A stretch of DNA of 29,486 nucleotides from Corinectria fuckeliana (lineage: Eukaryota; Ascomycota; Sordariomycetes; Hypocreales; Nectriaceae). Numbering within the stretch: the first letter of the stretch is position 1; each line of letters opens with the position of its first letter. Made by a program: the position numbers and the translations under genes. The notes under the pieces are model-generated. The model saw only the letters and a list, made by a program, of their open reading frames with translations. It had not been told where the DNA came from and did no database searches. The stretch covers positions 1 through 29,486 of the forward strand of contig WPDH01000222.1 of NCBI GenBank assembly GCA_019137255.1. The letters are read 5' to 3'. Below, piece after piece: positions 19,806 to 29,486 of the stretch.

Positions 19806-20985
19806 TTACTAAAATAAAAGTAGTTATAAAAAAAGTTACTAAATAATACTTATTATATATAAAAACTAAAACTTAATATTATAAACTATATAAAAAGTTA
19901 TAACTTTTACTAATTACTAAGTAACTTTAAGACTTAATTACTATAAATTTTATTATTAAACTACTTTTATTTAAAAACCTTATAACTAGTACACTTTATA
20001 ATAGTATTTTTATTATTATAAATAGACTTATAAAATTTTCTTGTTTTATTTTTTACTAAGAATTAATAAATATAAAGTAGTTTACTTATATCTTCTTATA
20101 AAATATTATTAGTATATATAAGCTTCTAATAAAAGTTCTATCTAATTAAGAACTATTATTTACTTTTAAGTTTTAATAAAGCCTAATAAACTACTTAGGA
20201 TTAAACTACTATCTTATTATAGTATTTTAAGTATAAGTTAATAAATAGATAATATAAATAAACTAAATACTAAAATAGTATCTCTAATACTATATTAACT
20301 ATAAATAAAATAACTAGGTTAAGAAGCTTTTAACTATATAGCTAAGCTATAACACTTTTATTTATAAAAGTATAAAACTTATACTAGTATATACTAACTT
20401 TAGGTTTACTTTTAATACTTATAAAATAAGCTAAGATAAGCAGATTATCCTAAAAGCTATTCTTATAATAGAAAAACTAAAAAATCTATATAAAAAAATA
20501 AAAACTAAACTTAAATTTATTAAATACTAAATAAAAAAATACTATAATTAGAAAAAGATAAAAAGACTATCTTTTTAAGAAAGAGATATAATACTTCTTA
20601 TAATAAAAAATATTAAAATAAAATAATAAAATAAAAAACTAGACTATAAGTATATTAGCTCTTATAAAATTCTTAAAAAAATATTAGAAAATAAATACTA
20701 GTTAGACTTACTACTAAAAGTTAGACTTTATCTTATCTTTTATATTTTATTTCTTAAAAGTATAAAAAACACTATTATAGCTAAGTTTAGTAATAAATAT
20801 AAGATAAAGGTTAAAAGACTTAAGAAATATATAGTAAAAGCTATTTTTAATATAAAAATAAAAAACAGGTAAATTAAGTATCTTATTAATTAGAAAGACT
20901 ACCTTAAGAGTAATAATTAATAGAAACTAGCTAAATATATTACTTATATATAACACCTCTTAAAAATTTTTTACTAATAACACTA
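19806..20985 (+). pseudogene. Gypsy integrase-chromodomain relic
   Basis: The plus strand reads in the order of a chromovirus integrase. There is a core start like DSxxVIxDRLTKF at about 20000, an LFTSKFW-like block (observed LFTFKF) near 20150-20180, and a GQTERMNQ-like stretch near 20240. A C-terminal segment with a YKILKKI-like block near 20660 and LYLIFYILFLKS (usual form HPVFHVSLL) near 20735 follows. The chromodomain is at 20876-20983 (YLINxKDYLKSNNxxxxLAKYI, aromatic-cage positions partly lost to stops). Integrase joins element cDNA to chromosomes, and the chromodomain targets modified histones in this clade. It is inactive through many stops. The N-terminal zinc domain is largely missing where copy D ends. 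Confidence 0.75.
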
Positions 20986-21663
20986 AAATTAAGTAAAGTA
21001 GAGAAAGTACTTAAATTTATAACACTTTAGTTAATTATCTTATAGTCCTCTAATAACTAAATATTAGATAAAGCCTTAAAATATACTATAATATCTTACT
21101 ATATTACCTTTTTTAGCTTATTTAAATCTTTACAGTTATAATATACTATCTTAATAGTCTTCTTATAAAAATATATCTCTTATTAATATAATTACTATAG
21201 CTAAGTAAATATCTTAAATAAATCTACTTTAGCTTATTCTTTTTATTACTTTAAACAGTCTTTCTCTTAAGAAACTTAAGTAACTAAGAAAAGTTAGTAT
21301 AAATATAAGACTAAGAGTATAAAAACTTATAAGCTTATAAAAATATACTATTAAAATTATAATTTATATATTTCTTTTTTATATAAAAATTATATTATAT
21401 CTTTCTTTTTATAATAATATAAGAATAATAATTTACCTTAAAGTATACTAAATAGTAAGATATTTTAAAGCTAAACTTTTTAATAATATTAGTAATATTA
21501 CTATAATAAGTAGATATAACTTTAAAATATAATAAGTTTTTAAAAACACAGCCTAATATAATAATTAGCTAAGAGTATAAAAATAATTATAAAACTAAAA
21601 ATAATAAATACTTACCTTATAGAAAAAAGCTTACTTTATAAGTCTTAAAAGTAAGACTAATAA
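20986..21663. other. Gypsy 3' untranslated region
   Basis: Lies between the chromodomain and the polypurine tract. There is no further domain, and it is RIP-decayed throughout. Confidence 0.5.
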
Positions 21664-21677
21664 GAGAGGGGATATTA
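21664..21677 (+). promoter_or_regulatory. Polypurine tract before the 3' LTR
   Basis: GAGAGGGGATAT lies directly before the LTR start at 21678. Its position and purine content fit the plus-strand primer of an LTR retrotransposon. It fixes the element's orientation as plus. Confidence 0.65.
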
Positions 21678-22066
21678 TATTACAGCTTAAGTTAAGACTA
21701 AGTAGTTATAACTAGTAAAACTATTTTAATACCTACTTTTTTCTTCTTATTATATAAGACTATATATATATATTAAACAGGCTTTATTTAATATAGTTTA
21801 ATACTAACTAATATATATATATTAAATAAGCACTATTTAACACAGTTTAACCACTTTATAACTATAGTATATAAACACTTATTTAGCATATTAGATAAGA
21901 GTTTTAAGCTTTTTAGCTATTAACACACTTAGTTATATTAAATCTACTATTTTACTATTACTAGACTATAACTTATATTACTTACTATAATATTTTAAAC
22001 TACTTATTTAAACACTTTTATATTTTAAACTTATCTTATACTTATAGGCTAAACTTAGCTGTTATA
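21678..22066 (+). repeat. Gypsy 3' LTR (389 bp)
   Basis: Starts TATTACAGC and ends GCTGTTATA. It has the same length as the 5' LTR and differs from it mostly by transitions. Confidence 0.8.
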
Positions 22067-22071
22067 AGTAA
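22067..22071. repeat. Gypsy target-site duplication, right (AGTAA)
   Basis: Matches 16880-16884. It lies directly after the 3' LTR end. Confidence 0.8.
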
Positions 22072-22965
22072 TAGCTCTCTATTATATTATTTTATATATT
22101 TCTTATACTAAGCTATAATATAAAAATAAGATAACTATTTTAAAGTTTTTATTTAATTTATACTTTATACTCTATTTTTATAACCTTCTTTTTAGCCTGC
22201 CTTTTTAATATAAAACCTTTAAAGCTTTTAGTCTTACTACTTTTAAACTCTTATATAAACTTAATATCTATCCTAATAAGTATAAACTGCTACTTCTATT
22301 AAAAGAGTTTATAAATAAAACCTTTATCTTTTAAAATATTATTAAGACTGTTTTTAATAGTTATAAGATATTAGTAAATAAGCAGATAATATATTTAATA
22401 ATATTAGGTTAGATAAAACAAATAAGTATACTTACTAGCTTTAGTTATATAGTAATCTTATATATATTATATTATACTACTACTAATATACTTAATTAAT
22501 CTTATAAGTATCTTATTTTAGTTATAAGATTTTAAGTTATAAGATAAGATAGTAGCTAATATAAAGTTAAGTAACTATTAGTAATAAACTATATAATTTA
22601 GTTTTTAAGTATAAAAACTTAAATGTTTTTAAGAACTATTATCTTAGCTGTATTATTATAGTTAATATAATAGCTATTATATACTAAATAAAGCTATAAG
22701 AAGCTTTAATATGCTAAGCTACTAGTATTAAACACTCTAAAAGTAAATAATATCTTATTAACCTTATATTTAAATAGATTACTAAAGTTAATAACTATCT
22801 TAAAATCTAAAAGCTCTTTTAACACTAGTAAGTGCTTTATTAAGAAATAAGTAAATCTACTAAAAGCTAAAAAAGACTTAAGTTAATTACTAAAAGTCTT
22901 TAAAGTGAAAGAGTAAAATAATAATAAGAATTTACACACTAGGTGTAAAATAATTAGTCTTAAGA
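22072..22965 (+). pseudogene. DUF3435-type tyrosine recombinase relic, C-terminal half
   Basis: Continues the frame broken at 16884 once a single AGTAA is counted. Recognisable family blocks are LTTFKLLYKLNIYP and the following KLLLLLKE (usual sense: LTTPExLxKLxI, then ELPLxxK) at about 22240-22305, and an IxxTVxxxxKI-type segment near 22345. A helix whose family form contains LRY has LYY here (about 22470), so the catalytic Arg codon appears lost. KNYYLS (family HYLxR) at 22631-22648 has the putative catalytic Tyr codon at 22640-22642. A Q/R-rich C-terminus runs to about 22965. Together the halves encode about 590 codons, which suits the family. Stops are RIP-like. Decayed sequence to about 23500 may include the C-terminal zinc-finger-like part some members have, but I cannot support it. 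Confidence 0.65.
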
Positions 22966-23834
22966 GTAGGCTATAGTTAATATAAAGTAATAACTAGCTA
23001 GGAAAACCTTTAAAAGGCCACTGTTATTACTATATATTACTAACTTTTATTCTACTTAAAGATAGTTACTTAACGCTTTAAAAGCACTTATAGTAAGTAT
23101 AATTAAGAATAAATATTACTATTATAATAAAGTAATTCTAGTAGTTATAGCTTACTATTTGTTTTAAGAAGAACTAATAACTTACTACTATTTAAATAAA
23201 TTAGTTAATAAAAGAAATATATCTTAAGCAGCTTAGATTATAAATATAAGCTATTAAATATATAAGAATTTAGTAAATATAATCACTTTTATTTTTATTA
23301 TAAATAAGAAAAAGCAACTATATAAATACTTTATTTATATTAGTAAAGCTACTACTCTTTTATCTTCTAATTTAACTATTTAGAATCTTATTAGACTATT
23401 TTACTCTTATAGTAATTTAAGTAAGCATATTAAATAGTATTATCTTTTTAATATCTAAAATAATAAAAAGCTATACTATTATTTTTATAACTTATTCTTA
23501 AATTATAAAATATATTTTTAAAATTATACTATAAGAATATATAAAACTATCTTATAAGTATAAATAGCTAACTAAGTTTGCTAAAACTTAATATAATATA
23601 CTACTAAAGATTTAATAATTATATTATTAGTCACTTTATATTAAAAGAATATAATTATTAGGATACTAATAATATAATAAAAACTAAAAGAGTAAGTAAA
23701 GTATTAAAACACTTTTAAAACAAGTACTAAATAAGCCTAAAAAAGGCTTAATAACTTAAAAGACTCTTAAAATAATATTTATTAATAATATTTATATAGT
23801 CACTTAAAATACTACTTAAATATCTAAGAAAATA
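22966..23834. other. RIP-decayed DNA downstream of the DUF3435 relic
   Basis: No gene can be supported. A short near-palindrome TTACACACTAGGTGTAA occurs at about 22932-22948, at the end of the relic. Weak Cys/His-like spacing near 23280-23330 could be a decayed zinc finger. Confidence 0.35.
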
Positions 23835-23850
23835 TAATTATAATATCTAA
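23835..23850. repeat. Target-site duplication, left, of copy F
   Basis: TAATTATAATATCTAA, identical to 25696-25711. Confidence 0.85.
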
Positions 23851-25695
23851 CCTTTTATAAATATTTAATAGTTACCTTTACTATACTTTAGTTACACTCT
23901 TAAAATCTATTTTAACTTAACTAACTTTTTTTATAAACTTTTTCTACTCTTTTTCTACTCTTATATTATTATTATATTATATATAATAAGCAGGCTATAT
24001 AAAATAAAAGATATTAAGATTATAAACTATTTTTCTTCTTCTCTTAAGGAAAATTTTTTACTATAAAACCTACTCTTATTATAAGCTAAGCCTAGTATAA
24101 AAATAACCTATAATTAATTTAAAGATCTTATTATTAAGACTAAATATAAACTTAAAATAATTATTCTAATAGCTATTTTTCTCTTAGTTTAGAAAATAGT
24201 AGTAATTTTAGCTAATACTATTATAAGCTATACTTAATATATAAGTAGTAAGATTTTAATCTTATTATCTCTTATAAAAATAATTATAACTACTATTAAA
24301 AAAGTAGTATTAGCTGCCCTTTAGAAAACACCTACTAAAGTCTTAACTTAAGCCTAAGTTACTTATAATAAAAGAATACTTTTATCTCTAATAGTATTAC
24401 TATTAAAAGTAATCTCCTCTTATCTTAGTAAGAAGATTATTATTAAGTTACTTAGTATAGCTTCTAATATTATATCTTATATACTATTAGATACTATAAT
24501 AATTATTAATTATACCCTTCTAAGAGGTTACCTCTTACTTATAGTAGTCTTATACTACCTTCTTAGTAAGAATATTATAGTTTTTTTTTATAAACTAATT
24601 ATAAATCTTCTAAAGGATAATACTTAGATTTTTACTATTTTTAGTATAAGTATATATTAGGTCTTAAAATAGTTTATAGTAGTTACTAAGAGAGTCTTAA
24701 CTAGCTATATAAGAGGCTTACTTAAAAATCTTATAATAAATATTTAATAAGTAAATAGTATTAAGATATATACTATAANNATATAAATAAACTTTATAAC
24801 TAAGATATAATTATAACTATAAAGGTATATTAGACTAAGCTCTATTTAAAAGAGATTTAACCTAAGTAGTATTTTAAGTATTTTTACTTTAGATATATTA
24901 TATAGTATTATTAGAAATAAGCTAAGTATAGCTATTATAAGAGAGCTTACTATATAAGAGATATAATATATTTTACCTCTACTAGTAAGATCCTTTTAGT
25001 ATATTATAACTATAAAAATATATATCTAGTATAGTCTTATATATACTATATAGTATAAAAAGAGTAAGAATAAATAAGAAATACTTATATAAAAAGACTT
25101 ATATAGTTTAGTATTTTAAGTAAGTAGTATAAATATATAGTATACTTATTATAAGATATAATAGTATTAATACTAATACTAACTATAGTACTAAACTACT
25201 CTGCTTAAAAAGAGCTTAAACAGCTCTTAAAGTAGTCTTAAGTTAAACTAAACTTAGATTTAAGTTTAACTCTTATAGTATTTAGACTAATTAACTAATT
25301 AAGAGAGTAAATACTATTAAAAGCTAAAGAAAGTATACTAATACTAGTTAGTAAGAAGGATAATACTTAGAAAGATAAGAATAAGTAGTATAAGTAACTT
25401 AGACTTAACTTAAGACTAATTAAATTCTAGTATATAATTTAGGCTAAGCCTTATAAGAACTTATTATTATAAGTATATAATTAGCTTTTCTTATAAAATA
25501 GACCTACTTATAATATATATTACTATATATATATACTAAGCCTAACTTGCTTTCCTTTTAGGTAAGAGTAGTAAAAGGTTTTTTATCTTATAGCTTACTA
25601 TTAGGGTTTTTCCCTATTATTATAATTTAGTTTAAGTTACTTAAAAGAAGAACTAAATAGCTATAAGCTAAATTAGGTATAAATAAATAAATAAA
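23851..25695 (+). mobile_element. LINE-like ORF1-only element, copy F
   Basis: Full-length member (1845 bases with the NN), starting CCTTTTATAAATATTTAATAG and ending in an (AAAT)n tail, with perfect 16-base duplications outside both ends. It is the same decayed ORF1 as copy B, and differences from B are mainly C/T and G/A. The start and end coincide with B's to within one or two bases, so the family has fixed ends. NN is at 24779-24780. Confidence 0.8.
24779..24780. other. Assembly gap (NN)
   Basis: Two-base N run in copy F. Copy G is unbroken to this point (window end, 29486) and copy A supplies the missing stretch. Confidence 0.8.
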
Positions 25696-25711
25696 TAATT
25701 ATAATATCTAA
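25696..25711. repeat. Target-site duplication, right, of copy F
   Basis: Perfect 16-base match to 23835-23850. Confidence 0.85.
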
Positions 25712-28552
25712 AAGAAAAATAAGTAATATTTTACTTTTTTTAAAGCTATCTCTCTTATACACTTATTTCTAATAGCTACTATATCTAGTATATATTATAC
25801 TACTAAGACTATAAAAGTATTTATAATTAAGTTTACTTATAGTAGTTATATTATATTTTAAGTAATAGTAATAATCTTATTAGGACCTTAAGAGGTAAAA
25901 ATATAAAAGTTACTAACTATAAATAATCTTTTTTTTTTTACTTAATTGTTAAAAAAAAGGTTAAACTCTCTCTTACTTTTAAAAGTATAAGTTAATATAA
26001 GATATATAGCTTTATCTTAAAAAAAGTAAATATCTTAGTATTCTTATTAAGATAACTTATTTAGTCTCTTTATATAATAAGGTTTAATAATTTTATAAAT
26101 CTTAGCTGCTAATTATCTTAACACTTTTAGTCTACTTATTAACTTTACCTTTTTAGTTATATTTATAGAAATACCTGTTAATTTAATTAGGCTGCTTTTA
26201 GTAACTAATAGTAAAAAACTCTCTCTTACTAGAAGTAAGCTTTTTATAAAAATACTATATAAAGGTATAGTTTTCTTTTATAATTTGCTTATGTTTTATA
26301 AGAGTGATAAGCTTCTTATTAAAAAGCTATAATCTTTAATTATAATTACTTTTTAGGCTATTAATATAAAAAAGTAGGTAAAGCTTATTATTATTTTAAT
26401 TTCTACCTTATATAAATAATTCTACTTATTAACACTTAGTAGTAATTATAGCTATCTTATAAGTGTAAAATACTTATTATAAAAAAAGCTAACCTTACTA
26501 CTCTAAAAACACTAAAAAACCTAAGATAGAAAACTAAATTTATCTACTTAGCAGCTTTATAAATACTTTCTGTCTTTTACTTTCTGTCTTTTATTTATAT
26601 ATACAGGTAATTTACTAACACTTAGAAGTTTACTAGTTATTATTATAAGACTTTATTAAGATTTTCTAGTCTAAAAAACTATATTTCTAGTTATAATTCT
26701 TTTAATTATTTTCTTACTATTTTCTCTTCTTTTTAAATACTTTAAAAAGCTGCTTATATTTAAGATTTAAAAGAAGAGTTATATAGTTAAAATTAACAAG
26801 TATAATATAATAGTGCTTATTATTTTAAAGCTAGTTAATATTACACTTATTACTATAGTTAACACTTTTAGCTTAAACAGCTTGTAAAAAACATTATATA
26901 TTTACTATTAAGTTTATTATATTAGTACTTATAGTTACTATATCTACTATTATCTCTTTAACTTATAATATTAGTATTATATAAAAGACTTTAACTTTAC
27001 TAAAAAGTATATAGCTTTAGTCTAGCTGTATAAGTCTTAAATATACTAATACTATTTTATCTTAAAGCTTATTAAGCTATATATAAATATAACTCTTATA
27101 CTTTAAAAGGTAAAAATAGCTAAGTAGTATTCTCTTACTAATAAATATATACTTATATAGTGCTAGCTCTAGCTTAAAAAGTATACTTATTACCTTTACT
27201 TTACTTTAGCTATTTAATATTTTACAGTCTTAATATAAGTTTTAGTAAAGTTACTTACCTACTAAGTAAGTAAACTTATTAGTATTAATAAGATACTAAA
27301 TATTACTTTTAGTAGTATAATATAAGAGTATATTAAGACAGTTACTATTAAGATCTTAGCCTCTCTTAAGGCCTAATAGGCAGGCTTATATATAGTATTA
27401 CTTAGCAGGTATTAACTTAGATATTTTAGTATTCTTCTTATCTTTTTTAACCTTTCTTTTAAAGCTACTACTTAATAAGCTATTTTTTTATTTACTAATA
27501 TTTATTCTTACTTAAGATTAAAATAAATTACTATTTAGCTTATTACCTTTTTTATTCTTCTTATTACTATAAAGTATTATTATAGCCTTATAAGATAACT
27601 ATAATAATAATAAGACTTCTTAACCTATTAGGATTATATTAAATATAAACTTTAAGCTTTTTATTATTTATAATAATAATACTAAGAGCGAGTTTATATT
27701 CTCTGCCTTTAAAAGATATACTATATTATTATACAGCTTTTTTTATTTTCTTAGTATTATCTTAGCTTTTTATAATACTATATTAAGTAAAGCTCTCTTA
27801 AAAGCTTTAAATTAAAAACTTAATAAGTAAAAGCTAGCTAGCTAAGCTATTATTATATAAGACATCTTATTATTAGCTTAATCTTTATTTAACACTTTAC
27901 TTATATTCTTATTTAGTATATATAAATAGTAATATAATATTTATAAGTTAGCTTAGTTAATATAAAGAAATAATAAAAACTTACTAGTAGTAATATAACT
28001 ATATATAACCTTATACTATACTATATAGTTAAAAACTTATATTAGCACTATAGTAATTAGTGCTTTTATCTTATTTTATTCTTATAGCTTAGTATTACTT
28101 TAAGACTTACTATTATTAATTTATTTTATAACTTTTATAAATAGCTTCTTTTTTATAATAGCTAGCTTTAAATACTTTAATATAACCTTATAAGCTGTCT
28201 TATAATTATAAATAAATACTAAGCTCTTATTTTTACTTAAGTATATATAAATACCTACTCTATTAGGTTTTATTAGTAAAAGCTTAACTTTTTACTTAAA
28301 TACCACTTATTTATTTAGTTTAGTTTACTACTATTACTCTTGCTTTTTATTACTTAAGTTTTTCTTTCTAACTAGATTATTATTACTTAATTATATAAAA
28401 TCCTAAATATTATTACTAAATTATAACTTTATATATTAATATTTCTTATATAGCTTTTTTTTATTTTAAATAAAATATAAATTTTTTTAGATAAGATCTT
28501 TTATAATAAGCTTCTTAAAGTAATTAATAGTATTTTTATTACCTACTTATAA
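25712..28552. other. 2.8 kb RIP-decayed DNA, no gene assigned
   Basis: No open frame of useful length. On the minus strand, several stretches between about 25740 and 27480 have fewer stops in one frame than elsewhere and could be a dead transposase or retroelement gene, but no motif is clear enough to name. A short tandem duplication of TTTCTGTCTTTTA occurs near 26568-26594. It continues the DNA into which copy F inserted. Confidence 0.35.
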
Positions 28553-29486
28553 CCTTTTATAAATATTTAATAGTTACCTTTATTATATTTTAGTTATACT
28601 CTTAAAATCTATTTTAACCTAACTAACTTTCTTTATAAACCTTTTTTACCCTCTTTTTACTCTTATATTATTACTATATTATATATAATATATAAGCTAA
28701 GTAAAATAAAAAATATTAAGATTATAAACTATTTTTCTTCTCTTTTTAAGAAAAGTTTTTTACTATAAAACCTACTTTTATTATAAGCTAAGCCTAGTAT
28801 AAAAATAACTTATAATTAATTTAATAATCTTATTATTAAGACTAAATATAAACTTAAAGTAATTATCCTAAAAGCTGCTTTTCTCTTAGTTTAAAAAATA
28901 GTAGTAATTTTAGCTAATACTATTATAAGTTATACTTAATATATAAATAGTAAGATCTTAATCTTATTATCTCTTATAAAAATAATTATAATTACTATTA
29001 AAAAAGTAGTATTAGCTACCTTTTAGAAAATACCTATTAAGACTCTAATCTAGGCTTAAGTTACTTATAATAAAAGGATATTTCTATTCTTAATAGTATT
29101 ACTATTAAAAGTAATCCCCTCTTATCTTAGTAAGAAGATTATTATTAGGTTATCTAGTATAACTTCTAATATTATATTTTATATATTATTAGATACTATA
29201 ATAATTATTAATTATACTCTTTTAAGAGGTTACTTTTTACTTATAGTAGTCTTATATTACCTTCTTAGTAAAAATATTATAATCTTTTTTTATAAACTAA
29301 TTATAAATCTCTTAAAAGATAATACTTAGATTTTTACTATTTTTAGTATAAGTATATATTAAGTTTTAAAATAGTTTAAAATAGTTACTAAGAAAGTCTT
29401 AACTAGCTATATAAAAAGCTTACTTAAGAATCTTATAATAAATATCTAATAAGTAAATAGTATTAAGATATATACTATAAAACTAT
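28553..29486 (+). mobile_element. LINE-like ORF1-only element, copy G (cut by window end)
   Basis: Starts CCTTTTATAAATATTTAATAG like copy F and follows it to the window end, covering the 5' half up to the place where B, D and F have NN. The 3' half, tail and duplication lie outside. Confidence 0.75.

Larger units (their letters stand above)
16885..22066 (+). mobile_element. Ty3/Gypsy chromovirus relic with nested insertions
   Basis: LTR retrotransposon with two 389-base LTRs, a polypurine tract before the 3' LTR, a plus-strand integrase relic ending in a chromodomain, and AGTAA duplications outside both ends. Gag, protease, RT and RNase H are absent: only about 130 bases lie between the 5' LTR and the nested LINE-like copy D (17405-19805), and the integrase resumes right after D. 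Internal pol was therefore lost, either before or with the D insertion. LTR differences are nearly all C/T and G/A, so RIP and not age explains most of them. It inserted into the DUF3435 gene relic. Confidence 0.8.

Noticed and set aside
15996..23834. Calling a complete Starship
   Set aside because: Only a dead DUF3435 relic is seen; no borders, no cargo genes and no empty-site evidence in the window.

Overview
The window looks like part of a filamentous ascomycete (Pezizomycotina) chromosome with a two-compartment composition. About 26 kb is extremely AT-rich: hand-counted lines are only about 13-22% G+C. It almost lacks CA and TG dinucleotides, the mark left by repeat-induced point mutation (RIP, CpA to TpA). 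A single island of normal composition, about 5.33-9.06 kb, interrupts it. I cannot name the species. I saw no tRNA, rRNA, CRISPR or bacterial-type signals.

Layout. 1-5172 is a stack of dead transposons: the 3' end of a LINE-like repeat, a Ty3/Gypsy gag relic, a nearly full LINE-like repeat (copy A), and a Gypsy LTR fragment into which a 1.87-kb Fot1/Pogo transposon with 50-bp perfect terminal inverted repeats has inserted. The island carries one intact intron-less gene for an APH/choline-kinase-fold phosphotransferase (6192-6935, +) and, on the minus strand, a spliced gene broken by one premature stop (8329-8903). 9062-29486 is again RIP-decayed repeat DNA.

The right arm is nonetheless readable. 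The commonest repeat is a ~1.84-kb unit present as copies A, B, D, F and G plus shorter pieces. It encodes only a LINE ORF1 (gag) relic with three CCHC knuckles and ends in an (AAAT)n tail. Copies B and F each have perfect 16-bp target-site duplications, so they moved by target-primed reverse transcription. No endonuclease or reverse transcriptase is seen in the unit, so it resembles a 'half-LINE'. A second, different LINE ORF1 relic lies at about 12.69-14.27 kb. A DUF3435-class tyrosine-recombinase gene relic (the protein class that includes Starship captains) starts near 15996. It is cut at 16884 by a Ty3/Gypsy chromovirus (16885-22066; two 389-bp LTRs; AGTAA target duplications) and resumes in the same frame at 22072. 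The Gypsy is itself interrupted by half-LINE copy D, and D by truncated copy E: a four-level nest.

Only the kinase-like gene looks capable of making a full protein. Everything else is a record of transposon invasion, RIP and nesting. Translations of relics rest on my own reading, with RIP-type changes (Cys to Tyr, Trp/Gln/Arg to stop) allowed for. Boundaries marked approximate could be off by tens of bases.
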